Numbered from the stretch's first letter, positions 53,120-62,287 are shown. The stretch is 64,000 nucleotides of DNA from Streptomyces viridiviolaceus (GCF_014650995.1 NZ_BMWA01000023.1:1-64000); one strand, 5' to 3'. A program made the numbers and translations. Notes: a model not told the origin generated them from the letters alone.

Positions 53120-53599
53120 ATGGCGGTGAAGGACCGGGACCGTTTCTCCACCGCGACCAGGATCCGGCTGATCGGCGAACAGACCGCGGCCCGGGTCTAC
53201 CGCTCGCAGACCAAACGCCAGGCCCGCCGCTCCCGGCTGACCGGCCGGGCGGCGCTGCTGGCGATGGTGATCTGCTCGCTCGTCGTGGCCCTCGCCTACC
53301 CGATACGGCAGTACGTCGCCCAGCGCGCCGAGATCGCCGACCTGCAGCGGCAGCGGCAGGAGACCCGGGAGCGGGTCGAGCAACTGCGCGACCTCAAGGC
53401 ACGCTGGCAGGACGACGCCTACGCCGAGCAGCAGATCCGGCTGCGGCTGCACTATGTGATGCCGGGGGAGACGGGGTACATCGTCGTCGACCGGGACGCG
53501 GCCGAGCAGTCGCGCACCGACCTCGGCTCCGCCGACCGCCCCTGGTACCGCAACGTCTGGGACGGGGTCGACAAGGCCGACGCCGCCCGCGACCAGTGA
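53120..53599 (+). CDS. divIC: Septum formation initiator DivIC/FtsB
   Basis: A 159-residue bitopic division protein. A basic cytoplasmic N-terminus (about residues 1-46) is followed by one transmembrane helix (about 48-66) and an extracytoplasmic coiled coil (about 72-100: RAEIADLQRQRQETRERVEQL). The conserved DivIC tail has LRLHYVMPGETGYIVVD. It works with FtsL/FtsQ in the divisome and matters for sporulation septation. ATG at 53120 with GGGAGG seven bases upstream. Its stop overlaps a possible GTG start of the DUF501 gene. Confidence 0.94.
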   Translation: MAVKDRDRFSTATRIRLIGEQTAARVYRSQTKRQARRSRLTGRAALLAMVICSLVVALAYPIRQYVAQRAEIADLQRQRQETRERVEQLRDLKARWQDDAYAEQQIRLRLHYVMPGETGYIVVDRDAAEQSRTDLGSADRPWYRNVWDGVDKADAARDQ

Positions 53600-53628
53600 A
53601 CCAACAGAGAGACACACTGAAGACAGTC

Positions 53629-54219
53629 ATGGAAACGCCCGCCCGTCGCCCGACCACCACCCCTCAAGGACAGCGCTCCGCGCTGTCGCTGTTCGATCTG
53701 CCGCCCACCCCGCGCACCGAGCCCACCGACGCGGACGTCGAGGCCTTCAAGCAGCAGCTCGGGCGTCCTCCGCGCGGACTGCGCGCCATCGCGCACCGCT
53801 GTCCGTGCGGGCAGCCGGACGTCGTGGAGACGGCACCGCGGCTGCCCGACGGCACGCCGTTCCCCACGCTGTACTACCTGACGTGTCCGAAGGCCGCCTC
53901 GGCCATCGGCACGCTGGAGGCGAACGGCGTGATGAAGGAGATGACCGAGCGGCTGGCCGCCGACCCCGAGCTGGCCGCCGCCTACCGCGCCGCGCACGAG
54001 GACTACATCCGGCGGCGCGACGAGATCGAGGAGCTGACCGGCTTCCCGAGCGCGGGCGGCATGCCGGACCGGGTCAAGTGCCTGCACGTGCTGGTCGCCC
54101 ACTCGCTGGCGGCCGGGCCGGGCGTCAACCCGCTGGGCGACGAGGCCCTCGCGATGCTGCCCGAGTGGTGGCGCAAGGGGCCGTGCGTGACCGTCACGGA
54201 CGAGGAGGACGCCAAGTGA
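53629..54219 (+). CDS. DUF501-domain protein
   Basis: A 196-residue soluble protein with the DUF501 core from about residue 38: FKQQLGRPPRGLRAIAHRCPCG, TLYYLTCPKAASAIGTLE and RVKCLHVLVAHSLAAGPGVNPLGDEAL. Three conserved Cys/His spots (CPCG, TCP, KCLH) suggest a metal site, but the function is unknown. It is always found between divIC and ppx in actinobacteria, which points to a shared role in envelope or stringent physiology. The ATG at 53629 is used; a GTG at 53596 overlapping the divIC stop would add 11 residues. Confidence 0.88.
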   Translation: METPARRPTTTPQGQRSALSLFDLPPTPRTEPTDADVEAFKQQLGRPPRGLRAIAHRCPCGQPDVVETAPRLPDGTPFPTLYYLTCPKAASAIGTLEANGVMKEMTERLAADPELAAAYRAAHEDYIRRRDEIEELTGFPSAGGMPDRVKCLHVLVAHSLAAGPGVNPLGDEALAMLPEWWRKGPCVTVTDEEDAK

Positions 54220-55157
54220 CCCGTGTCGCCGCCGTCGACTGCGGTACGAACTCCATCCGGCTCCTGGTCGCGGACGCGGACCCGGACTCCAGCGAGCTGG
54301 TCGAACTGGACCGGCGCATGACCATCGTGCGGCTCGGACAGGGCGTCGACCGCACCGGGCGGCTGGCGCCCGAGGCGCTGGAGCGGACCTTCGCCGCCTG
54401 CCGGGAGTACGCCGAGATCATCAAGGAGCACGGCGCCGAGCGGCTGCGCTTCGTGGCGACCTCCGCGTCCCGGGACGCCGAGAACCGGGACGAGTTCGTG
54501 CGCGGGGTGCTCGACATCCTGGGCGTGGAGCCCGAGGTGATCTCCGGCGACCAGGAGGCCGAGTTCTCCTTCACCGGTGCCACCAAGGAGTTCACGGGCA
54601 GTGACCACCTGGACAGGCCCTACCTGGTCGTGGACATCGGCGGCGGCTCGACCGAGTTCGTCGTCGGTGACGACCACGTGCGCGCCGCCCGCTCCGTCGA
54701 CGTCGGCTGCGTCCGGATGACCGAGCGGCACCTGGTGCGGGACGGTGCGGTGACCGATCCGCCCACCGAGGAGCAGATCGCGGCGATGCGGGCCGACATC
54801 GAGGCGGCCCTCGACCTGGCCGAGGAGACCGTGCCGCTGCGCGAGGCGCGCACGCTGGTGGGGCTCGCCGGCTCGGTCACGACGGTGTCCGCGATCGCCC
54901 AGGAGCTGCCGGAGTACGACTCGGCGGCCATCCACCACTCCCGGGTCTCCCACGACCGGGTCCGCGAGATCGCCGACTGGCTGCTGCACTCCACCCACGC
55001 CGAGCGGGCGGCCGTCCCGTCCATGCATCCGGGTCGCGTCGACGTGATCGCGGCCGGGGCCCTCGTGCTGCTGGCGATCATGGAGCGGACCGGTGCGGAG
55101 GAGGTCGTCGTGAGCGAGCACGACATCCTCGACGGCATCGCGTGGTCGGTGGCGTAG
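54216..55157 (+). CDS. ppx: Exopolyphosphatase / pppGpp phosphohydrolase (Ppx/GppA)
   Basis: A 313-residue ASKHA-fold phosphatase that cleaves terminal phosphate from polyphosphate and/or pppGpp. Phosphate-binding loops are VAAVDCGTNSIRLLVAD at the start and VVDIGGGSTEFVVGD near residue 140, with ERHL and GLAGSVTTVSAIAQ further on. It is the short form (about 300 residues) without the C-terminal HD domain, as in mycobacterial Ppx proteins. GTG at 54216 overlaps the DUF501 stop (GTGA), indicating coupling. A hairpin follows at 55210-55230. Confidence 0.95.
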   Translation: MTRVAAVDCGTNSIRLLVADADPDSSELVELDRRMTIVRLGQGVDRTGRLAPEALERTFAACREYAEIIKEHGAERLRFVATSASRDAENRDEFVRGVLDILGVEPEVISGDQEAEFSFTGATKEFTGSDHLDRPYLVVDIGGGSTEFVVGDDHVRAARSVDVGCVRMTERHLVRDGAVTDPPTEEQIAAMRADIEAALDLAEETVPLREARTLVGLAGSVTTVSAIAQELPEYDSAAIHHSRVSHDRVREIADWLLHSTHAERAAVPSMHPGRVDVIAAGALVLLAIMERTGAEEVVVSEHDILDGIAWSVA

Positions 55158-55209
55158 GCACCCGCTGTCCTCTCGGTCTGAGCAGGTCGGACGACGAATG
55201 AGCGCCTTC

Positions 55210-55230
55210 AGGGGGCCCTGCGGGGCCCCT
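55210..55230 (+). terminator. Hairpin after ppx
   Basis: AGGGG(G)CCC (55210-55218) pairs with GGGCCCCT (55223-55230) around TGCG, with one bulged G. The 15-base word CCCTGCGGGGCCCCT inside it occurs again at 55357-55371. No T-tract. Probable terminator 53 bp after the ppx stop. Confidence 0.55.
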
Positions 55231-55252
55231 CGGCGACATTCCGTCGGGAAAG

Positions 55253-55272
55253 TTCGTGAAGTTCTTCACAAG
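55253..55272. promoter_or_regulatory. Rex-type redox operator upstream of the NADH dehydrogenase
   Basis: TTCGTGAAGTTCTTCACAAG has the Rex operator layout GTGAA-N4-TTCAC (published consensus in Streptomyces about TTGTGAANNNNTTCACAA), with 16 of the outer positions fitting apart from one C and one G. It lies about 310 bp upstream of the ndh start. The remaining gap (55273-55579) has a short C/G repeat and AT-richer sequence before the start but no gene. Confidence 0.75.
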
Positions 55273-55579
55273 GAATTGGGTCCGGACGGGCGACGAACCG
55301 GGTCCCGTTGACCCTTTTGGGGGTTCAACTGCCCTTTGAACGTGTTCAGGACGCTGCCCTGCGGGGCCCCTGAGGGGCGTCTCCGAAAAGCGGGCCGGGC
55401 ACCGGCGGCGGCCCGGAGGAGCAGCTCACGCGGCATTGACAACGGGGTGCACTACACGCTGGTTCCCGGTCGGCGCCATGATCTCCGTCACGTGGGCCGC
55501 GGATAGTAGCACAGCCCCTGCCCGAGCTTGTGAAGGGGCGCACGAACGACCCCCCTGCGACGGGTGGATACTCGATGGC

Positions 55580-56962
55580 ATGAGCACCACGGAGCGTCCC
55601 AGGATCCTCGTAGTAGGCGGTGGGTACGTAGGCCTGTACGCAGCTCGACGCATTCTCAAGAAGATGCGTTACGGAGAGGCGACCGTCACCGTCGTCGACC
55701 CCCGGTCGTACATGACCTACCAGCCCTTCCTCCCCGAAACCGCCGCCGGCAACATCTCCCCGCGGCACGTCGTCGTACCCCTGCGACGCGTGCTTCCCAA
55801 GGCGGAGGTCCTCACCGGCCGGGTCACCACCATCGACCAGGACCGCAAGGTCGCCACGATCGCCCCGCTGACGGGCGAGGCGTACGAGCTGCCCTTCGAC
55901 TACCTGGTCATCGCGATGGGCGCGGTCTCCCGCACCTTCCCGATCCCCGGTCTCGCCGAGCAGGGCATCGGCATGAAGGGCATCGAGGAGGCCATCGGCC
56001 TGCGCAACCACGTCCTCGAGCAGCTCGACAAGGCCGACTCCACCACCGACGAGGAGATCCGCCGCAAGGCGCTCACCTTCGTCTTCGTCGGCGGCGGCTT
56101 CGCCGGCGCGGAGACCATCGGTGAGGTCGAGGACATGGCCCGGGACGCGGCCAAGTACTACAACAACGTGTCCCGCGAGGACATGCGCTTCATCCTCGTC
56201 GACGCCGCCGACAAGATCCTCCCCGAGGTCGGCCCCAAGCTCGGCAAGTACGGCAAGGAGCACCTCGAGGGCCGCGGTGTCGAGGTATACCTGTCGACCT
56301 CCATGGACTCCTGCGTCGACGGCCACGTGGTGCTGAAGAACGGCCTCGAGGTCGACTCCAACACCATCGTGTGGACGGCGGGCGTCAAGCCCAACCCGGC
56401 GCTGTCCCGCTTCGGTCTGCCGCTCGGTCCGCGCGGTCACGTCGACTGCGCCGCCACCCTCCAGGTCCAGGGCACGGACTACATCTGGGCCGCGGGCGAC
56501 AACGCCCAGGTGCCGGACCTCGTCAGCCGCAAGGCGGGCAACGAGAACGCCTGGTGCCCGCCGAACGCCCAGCACGCGCTGCGTCAGGCCAAGGTCCTCG
56601 GCGACAACGTGGTCTCCGGCATGCGGGGCTTCCCGCAGAAGGAGTACAGCCACGCCAACAAGGGCGCGGTCGCGGGCCTCGGCCTGCACAAGGGCGTCGC
56701 GATGATCGTCATGGGCAAGATGAAGATCAAGCTCAAGGGACGTCTCGCCTGGTACATGCACCGCGGCTACCACGGGCTGGCGATGCCGACCTGGAACCGG
56801 AAGATCCGTGTCCTCGCGGACTGGACGCTCGGCATGTTCCTCAAGCGCGAGGTCGTCTCGCTCGGCGCGATCGAGTCGCCGCGCGAGGAGTTCTACGAGG
56901 CCGCGAAGCCGGCGCCCGTCGCCGCCGCGCCGAAGACCGAGGAGAAGGCGAAGGCCTCCTGA
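55580..56962 (+). CDS. ndh: Type II NADH dehydrogenase
   Basis: A 460-residue flavoprotein that oxidises NADH with menaquinone without pumping protons. The FAD-binding Rossmann motif is ILVVGGGYVGLYAARRI at the start. The NADH-binding motif VFVGGGFAGAETIGEVED is near residue 175, and the second FAD segment GTDYIWAAGDNAQVPD near residue 305. A C-terminal amphipathic region (about 395-425) serves for membrane attachment, with an Ala/Lys tail. ATG at 55580. A Rex operator-like site upstream suggests redox (NADH/NAD+) control, as described for S. coelicolor. Confidence 0.94.
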   Translation: MSTTERPRILVVGGGYVGLYAARRILKKMRYGEATVTVVDPRSYMTYQPFLPETAAGNISPRHVVVPLRRVLPKAEVLTGRVTTIDQDRKVATIAPLTGEAYELPFDYLVIAMGAVSRTFPIPGLAEQGIGMKGIEEAIGLRNHVLEQLDKADSTTDEEIRRKALTFVFVGGGFAGAETIGEVEDMARDAAKYYNNVSREDMRFILVDAADKILPEVGPKLGKYGKEHLEGRGVEVYLSTSMDSCVDGHVVLKNGLEVDSNTIVWTAGVKPNPALSRFGLPLGPRGHVDCAATLQVQGTDYIWAAGDNAQVPDLVSRKAGNENAWCPPNAQHALRQAKVLGDNVVSGMRGFPQKEYSHANKGAVAGLGLHKGVAMIVMGKMKIKLKGRLAWYMHRGYHGLAMPTWNRKIRVLADWTLGMFLKREVVSLGAIESPREEFYEAAKPAPVAAAPKTEEKAKAS

Positions 56963-56986
56963 CCCCCGGTCGTCCGTAGCACCCCA

Positions 56987-57026
56987 GAAGGGGCCGTCCG
57001 CCATCCGTGGTGCGGACGGCCCCTTC
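56987..57026 (+). terminator. Terminator after ndh
   Basis: GAAGGGGCCGTCCGC (56987-57001) pairs perfectly with GCGGACGGCCCCTTC (57012-57026) around a 10-base loop, 24 bp after the ndh stop. Confidence 0.9.
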
Positions 57027-57170
57027 CGCGTTGCGCCGACAGGGCGACCCAATGTGTGGTGTGTACAAGCATTTTGCTCAGTCGTAACGCGTGCCGGGGA
57101 CTGTGCCGGGGGCCCGCGAGTGTTTACGTGGTGATGGACATTCCGGGATCGCTCGTCACGGAGGTACGCC

Positions 57171-58472
57171 ATGGCTGATGCCGCGCTGCGGCTGCAGGGC
57201 CTCTTCGAACAGTTGCTGGGAGCGCCGCTGCCGGTGCGCATCCGCGCCTGGGACGGTTCGCAGGCGGGGCCGCCGGGCGCGCCGACCCTCGTCGTACGCC
57301 ATCGCCGGGCCCTGCGCCGCCTGCTGTTCAAGCCGGGCGAACTGGGCCTGGCCCGCGCCTGGGTGGCCGGCGACCTGGACGTCGAGGGCGACCTCTACAC
57401 CGCCCTCGACCTGCTCGCCGGGCTCATCTGGGAGCGCGGCGAGGACGCCCGCACCCTCACCGAGGCCCTGCGCGACCCCGAGGTCCGGGCCGCCGTACGG
57501 GGTCTGGTGAAGCTGGCCGGCTGGCCGCTGCCGCCCGCCCCGCCCCGCGAGGAGGTCCGCCGGGCCCGCGGCCATCTGCACACCAAGCGCAGCGACAGGC
57601 GGGCCATCAGCCACCACTACGACGTCGGCAACGACTTCTACGAACTGGTCCTCGGCCCCTCCATGGTGTACTCCTGCGCCTACTGGACGGCCCCCGAGTC
57701 CGAGGGCGGCACCCTGGAGGCCGCCCAGCGCGACAAGCTCGAACTCGTCAGCCGCAAGCTCGACCTGAGGCCCGGTCAGCGGCTGCTCGACGTCGGCTGC
57801 GGCTGGGGCTCCATGGCGATCCACGCGGCCCGCGAGCACGGCGTGAGCGTCGTGGGCGTCACGCTCTCCCAGGAGCAGGCCGCCTACGCCCGCAAGCGCG
57901 TCGCGGACGAGGGGCTGACCGACCGGGTGGAGATCCGGGTCCAGGACTACCGGGACGTCGCCGACGGGCCGTACGACGCCGTCTCCTCCATCGGCATGGC
58001 CGAACACGTGGGCGCCGAACGCTACCTGGAGTACGCCGGCGACCTCTTCAAGCTCCTCAAGCCCGGCGGACGGCTGCTCAACCACCAGATCGCCCGCCGC
58101 CCCCAGCGGGACGAGTCCGCCTACAGCGTGGACGAGTTCATCGACTCCTACGTCTTCCCCGACGGGGAGCTCGCCCCCATCGGCACCACCGTCACCCAAC
58201 TGGAGCGCGCCGGGTTCGAGGTGCGCGACGTGGAGTCGATCCGCGAGCACTACGCGCTCACCCTGCGCCGCTGGGTCGCCAACCTGGAGTCCGGCTGGGC
58301 CCGCGCCGTCCAGCTCACCAGCCCGGGCCGCGCCCGCGTCTGGCGCCTGTACATGGCGGCCTCCGCGCTCTCCTTCGAACGCAACCGCATCGGCGTCAAC
58401 CAGGTCCTCGCCGTGAAGACCCCCGACCGGGGCGAGTCGGGCATGCCGCTGCGCGCCCGCACCTGGAACTGA
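57171..58472 (+). CDS. cfa: Cyclopropane-fatty-acyl-phospholipid synthase
   Basis: A 433-residue SAM-dependent enzyme that adds a methylene bridge to unsaturated acyl chains of membrane lipids. The N-terminal lipid-binding part has GELGLARAWVAGDLDVEGDL. The methyltransferase domain begins near residue 140 with ISHHYDVGNDFYELVLGPSMVYSCAYW and includes SAM motif I LLDVGCGWGSMAIHAA and SIGMAEHVG. RNRIGVNQVLAV closes it. ATG at 57171 with GGAGG upstream. Monocistronic between terminators. It may act on products of the desaturase at 9600, but they are not linked. Confidence 0.96.
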   Translation: MADAALRLQGLFEQLLGAPLPVRIRAWDGSQAGPPGAPTLVVRHRRALRRLLFKPGELGLARAWVAGDLDVEGDLYTALDLLAGLIWERGEDARTLTEALRDPEVRAAVRGLVKLAGWPLPPAPPREEVRRARGHLHTKRSDRRAISHHYDVGNDFYELVLGPSMVYSCAYWTAPESEGGTLEAAQRDKLELVSRKLDLRPGQRLLDVGCGWGSMAIHAAREHGVSVVGVTLSQEQAAYARKRVADEGLTDRVEIRVQDYRDVADGPYDAVSSIGMAEHVGAERYLEYAGDLFKLLKPGGRLLNHQIARRPQRDESAYSVDEFIDSYVFPDGELAPIGTTVTQLERAGFEVRDVESIREHYALTLRRWVANLESGWARAVQLTSPGRARVWRLYMAASALSFERNRIGVNQVLAVKTPDRGESGMPLRARTWN

Positions 58473-58490
58473 CCTCCGCACCGCACGCGA

Positions 58491-58524
58491 AAGGGCCCCG
58501 CTCCCTCCCGGGAACGGGGCCCTT
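58491..58524. terminator. Bidirectional terminator between cfa and the ABC permease
   Basis: AAGGGCCCCG (58491-58500) pairs with CGGGGCCCTT (58515-58524) around a 14-base loop, with T-rich ends in both directions. It lies 18 bp after cfa and 12 bp after the convergent permease stop. Confidence 0.85.
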
Positions 58525-58536
58525 CCTCGCGTACCG

Positions 58537-61065
58537 CTACTCCGACTTGATCGCCTGCAGCATGTTCAGCCGCCCCGCCCGCCGGGCCGGCCACAGCGCC
58601 GCGAGGACGCCCACCACCGCGGCCAGCAGCAGGAACACGGCCATCCGGACCCAGGGCAGGACCAGCTCGTACGTCGGCATCGTCGAGCCCAGCAGCTGTC
58701 CGGCCGCCCAGCCGAAGAACACGCCGAGTCCGATGCCCAGCACGCCGCCGAACAGCGAGATGACGAGGGACTCCAGGCGGACCATGCGCTTGATGCCCCG
58801 GCGGTCCAGGCCGATCGCCCGCAGCATGCCGATCTCCTGGGAGCGTTCGAAGACCGACATCGCCAGGGTGTTGACGACCCCGAGGACCGCCACGATGACC
58901 GCCATGGCCAGCAGGCCGTAGAGCATGTTCAGCATCAGCGTGAACATCTGCGCGATCTCGTTGGAGATGTCCTTCTTGTCCTGGACCTTGATCGCCGGGT
59001 TGGAGCCGAGGGCCTTCTCCAGCCCGTCCTTGACGGCACCGGAGGCCCCGTCGGACGTCTTCACCATCACCTGCATGTCGACCGGGTCGGACTGGTGCGG
59101 GGCGAGGTTCGCCGTGTCGAGCATGATGCCGCGGATCATGTCGTTGCCCTCGTAGACCCCGGCCACCGTGAGCCGCTGCTTCTCGCCGTCCTCGTAGGCG
59201 ACGGTGAAGTCCGATCCCGCCTTCCAGCCGTGGCTCTCGGCGGTGTCGCCGTCCACGACGACCTTCGTGCCGCCGACCGTGAAGGACCCCTCCTCGACCC
59301 GCAGGTCGGTCAGCTCACCGATCGTGGAGCCGGTGACGCCGGTGAGGTACTCCGTCTCGCCGTCGATGCGCGAGGCCGCGTTGCGCAGGGGGCTGGTGGC
59401 GGTGACGCCGTCGGCCTTGCGCAGCTTCTCACCGACGTCCGGCGAGAGCGCGTTGCCGTTCGCCATGGAGACCACGTAGTCGGCCTCGATCGCCGCCGAC
59501 GCCATCTTGTCGATCGACTTCTGCAGACTGCCCGCCATCACCGTCATGCCGGTGATCAGGGTGAGGCCGATCATCAGCGCGGAGGCGGTGGCGGCCGTAC
59601 GGCGCGGGTTGCGCACGGAGTTCTGCCGGGCCAGCTTCCCCGAGACGCCGAACAGGCGCAGCACCGGTGCCGCCGCGGCGATCAGCGGGCGGGACAGCAG
59701 CGGCGTCAGGATGAACACGCCGATGATCAGCAGCACCGCGCCGAGCCCCATCGGGGCCTGCCCGTCCGAGCCGCTCATCGTCGTCGCCGCGAGGACCACC
59801 GCGATGCCGGCGGCCGAGAACAGGGCGCCGAGCGTGTTGCGCAGCACCAGCGACTTGGCCGTGGCCTTGGCGTGCAGGCTGCTCATCGCCGCCACCGGCG
59901 GGATCTTCGCCGCCCGGCGGCCCGGCAGCCACGCCGCCAGCATGGTGACCAGCACGCCGACCGCGAGGGCCGTGACGATGGTGCCCGGGCTGACGACCAG
60001 CGGCCCGTCGGGCACGGTCGCGTCCAGGGCGCCCATCAGGGAGCGCAGCCCGGCCCCGATGCCGATGCCGGCGACCAGACCGACCACGGCGGCGACCGCG
60101 CCGACCACGAACGCCTCGATCAGCACCGACCGGGTGACCTGCCGGCGGGAGGCGCCGACCGCGCGCAGCAGCGCCAGTTCCCTGGTGCGCTGGGCGACCA
60201 GCATCGTGAAGGTGTTGGCGATGATGAACGTGCCGACGAACAGCGCGATGCCGGCGAAGACCAGCAGGGCCTGCTTCATGCTGCTCATCGACGAGGCGAT
60301 CGTCTCCGCCTGGTCGTCGGCGAGCTTCTCGCCCGTGGTGGTCTCGGTGACGCCCTTCGGCAGCGCCTCGTCCAGCTCGGCCTCGAGCGCGGCCTGCGTG
60401 ACGCCCGCCTTCGCCCGCACGTCGATCTCGTCGTACGTGCCCGGCTTGCCGAACAGCTTCTGCGCGGTCTCCGTGTCGAACAGGGCGAGGCTGCCGCCGG
60501 CGGCGACGGTGCCGTCGTCGGTGGTGAAGATGCCGGTGACCGTCGGCTTCAGGACGGGCCCGTCGACCGACATCCGCACGGTGTCACCGACCCGGTAGCC
60601 GGCCCGCTCGGCGGTCCTGGAGTCGATGAGGATCTCGCCCTCGCCCTTCGGGGCGTGGCCCTCGACCAGCGGGTACCGGGGGTCCTCGGTCCCCCAGTAG
60701 TTGCCGCCCCGCGTGCTGAAGCCGTCGCCGATCAGCTTGCCGTCCTGGTCGGCGATCGCGGTGAAGCCGCTGACGACCCCGATCGCGGAGGCCGCGCCGG
60801 GGACCTGCGCGCTCCGGTCGAGCACGGCCTCGGTCAGTTCGGGCACCTTGCCGATCCTGTCGCCCTCGGCGTCCTGGTACTTCGCCGTCACGGCGACGTC
60901 CACGTGGTCGAAGCCCTTGGCCGAGCTCTTCTGCAGCGCGTCGGAGATGGTGTTGGTGAAGACCAGGGTGCCGGACACGAACGCCACGCCGAGCATCACG
61001 GCGAGCACGGTCATCAACAGCCTGGCCTTGTGCGCGAATACGTTGCGCAAGGCGGTACGGAACAT
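58537..61065 (-). CDS. FtsX-like ABC transporter permease (second copy)
   Basis: An 842-residue permease with the same plan as the one at 31407: one N-terminal helix, a large extracytoplasmic domain, and duplicated FtsX cores (RTRELALLRAVGASRRQV and RSQEIGMLRAIGLDRRGI), a second extracytoplasmic domain and three last helices ending ARRAGRLNMLQAIKSE. It works with the ATPase whose gene lies 44 bp upstream. The substrate is unknown. Start ATG at 61065 follows GGACAGAGAAGACCC (GGAC, GAAG). It diverges clearly from its paralogue outside the FtsX cores. Confidence 0.93.
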   Translation of the reverse strand: MFRTALRNVFAHKARLLMTVLAVMLGVAFVSGTLVFTNTISDALQKSSAKGFDHVDVAVTAKYQDAEGDRIGKVPELTEAVLDRSAQVPGAASAIGVVSGFTAIADQDGKLIGDGFSTRGGNYWGTEDPRYPLVEGHAPKGEGEILIDSRTAERAGYRVGDTVRMSVDGPVLKPTVTGIFTTDDGTVAAGGSLALFDTETAQKLFGKPGTYDEIDVRAKAGVTQAALEAELDEALPKGVTETTTGEKLADDQAETIASSMSSMKQALLVFAGIALFVGTFIIANTFTMLVAQRTRELALLRAVGASRRQVTRSVLIEAFVVGAVAAVVGLVAGIGIGAGLRSLMGALDATVPDGPLVVSPGTIVTALAVGVLVTMLAAWLPGRRAAKIPPVAAMSSLHAKATAKSLVLRNTLGALFSAAGIAVVLAATTMSGSDGQAPMGLGAVLLIIGVFILTPLLSRPLIAAAAPVLRLFGVSGKLARQNSVRNPRRTAATASALMIGLTLITGMTVMAGSLQKSIDKMASAAIEADYVVSMANGNALSPDVGEKLRKADGVTATSPLRNAASRIDGETEYLTGVTGSTIGELTDLRVEEGSFTVGGTKVVVDGDTAESHGWKAGSDFTVAYEDGEKQRLTVAGVYEGNDMIRGIMLDTANLAPHQSDPVDMQVMVKTSDGASGAVKDGLEKALGSNPAIKVQDKKDISNEIAQMFTLMLNMLYGLLAMAVIVAVLGVVNTLAMSVFERSQEIGMLRAIGLDRRGIKRMVRLESLVISLFGGVLGIGLGVFFGWAAGQLLGSTMPTYELVLPWVRMAVFLLLAAVVGVLAALWPARRAGRLNMLQAIKSE

Positions 61066-61109
61066 GGGTCTTCTCTGTCCGGAGGTACGTGCGGAAGGGC
61101 GGGCGGGCG

Positions 61110-61880
61110 TCAGCTGGTGCGGCCCTTGGCGTCGAACCGCTTCATGCGGTCCAGCACCGAGTCGGCCGTCGGCCCGTACACCTCGTCGACGATCCGCCCG
61201 TCCGCCAGGAAGACCACCCGGTCCGCGTACGCGGCGGCCACCGGGTCGTGGGTCACCATCACCACCGTCTGCCCCAGCTCCCGCACCGAGTTGCGCAGGA
61301 AGCCCAGCACCTCGGCGCCGGAGCGCGAGTCGAGGTTTCCGGTCGGCTCGTCACCGAAGACGATCTCCGGCCGGGAGGCCAGCGCCCGGGCCACGGCCAC
61401 GCGCTGCTGCTGGCCGCCGGAGAGCTGGGAGGGCCGGTGGCCGAGGCGGCCGGAGAGGCCGACCATCTGGATCACGGAGTCCAGCCACTGCTTGTCCGGC
61501 TTGCGGCCCGCGATGTCCATCGGAAGGGTGATGTTCTCCAGGGCCGTCAGGGTCGGCAGCAGGTTGAACGCCTGGAAGATGAAGCCGATCTTGTCCCGGC
61601 GCAGCTTGGTCAGCTGCTTGTCCTTCAGCGAGCCCAGTTCGGTGTCGCCGATCCGCACCGAACCCGAGGAGAAGGTGTCCAGGCCGGCCACGCAGTGCAT
61701 CAGCGTGGACTTGCCGGAGCCGGACGGGCCCATGATCGCGGTGAACTCGGCCCTCGGGAAGTCGACGGAGACCCGGTCCAGCGCGACCACCTGGGTCTCG
61801 CCCTGGCCGTAGATCTTCGAAAGCTCCGTGGCGCGTGCGGCCACGGTGGTGGACCGGTCGGCGATGGGTGCGGTGGTCAC
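61110..61880 (-). CDS. ABC transporter ATP-binding protein (second copy)
   Basis: A 256-residue MacB/LolD-type ATPase. Walker A is GPSGSGKST, the signature is LSGGQQQRVAVARAL, Walker B is IVFGDEPTGNLDS, and the H-loop is MVTHDP. It is markedly similar by eye to the ATPase at 30622, down to AFNLLPTL, ITLPMDIAGRKPD and the RMK-FDA(R/K)GRTS C-terminus, which indicates a duplication. GTG at 61880 with AGGAG about 12 bases upstream. First gene of a two-gene exporter operon. Confidence 0.95.
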   Translation of the reverse strand: MTTAPIADRSTTVAARATELSKIYGQGETQVVALDRVSVDFPRAEFTAIMGPSGSGKSTLMHCVAGLDTFSSGSVRIGDTELGSLKDKQLTKLRRDKIGFIFQAFNLLPTLTALENITLPMDIAGRKPDKQWLDSVIQMVGLSGRLGHRPSQLSGGQQQRVAVARALASRPEIVFGDEPTGNLDSRSGAEVLGFLRNSVRELGQTVVMVTHDPVAAAYADRVVFLADGRIVDEVYGPTADSVLDRMKRFDAKGRTS

Positions 61881-62252
61881 GGGAAAGGCGCTCCTGTCGG
61901 GACGGCGGTGTGTTCGGGGACGTCATCCATCGTCCCGGCCGCGGGCCGCCGTGTAGTCAGCCGCTGCTCCGGTTCCGGGGGGCGACTTCGGTCGCACGGC
62001 ACGGGTCCGTGTCATACCTGGGGAGGACGGGCGACCCTGAGCCGCCGGGGCGTCACCGACCGCTGCGGGAGCGGGCGGGGCGTCCTTGCCGAGACGGTGA
62101 AATTCCGTCATTCCGCGTGCGCGGCCCCCCTGCCGCGCGCAAGGCTGTTGGCAAGTGCGGACGGCGCGGTCGCGTGGCTGATGCACCCTCAGACATCAAT
62201 AAAATAAGACAACATCGGTTCGCCCTCCCGCTGTTCGCAGGACGCGTCCCGA

Positions 62253-62258
62253 TAGGCT
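62253..62258 (+). promoter_or_regulatory. Probable -10 element of the bldA tRNA promoter
   Basis: TAGGCT at 62253-62258 lies 30 bp before the mature tRNA and fits TANNNT. A -35 in the CTGTTCGC stretch (about 62231-62238) is poor. An unusually AT-rich run (about 62195-62216, with ATAAAATAAG) lies further upstream and could serve either strand. Confidence 0.45.
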
Positions 62259-62287
62259 CGGGGCACTCGACGCGGAGCCCAAGGCCT

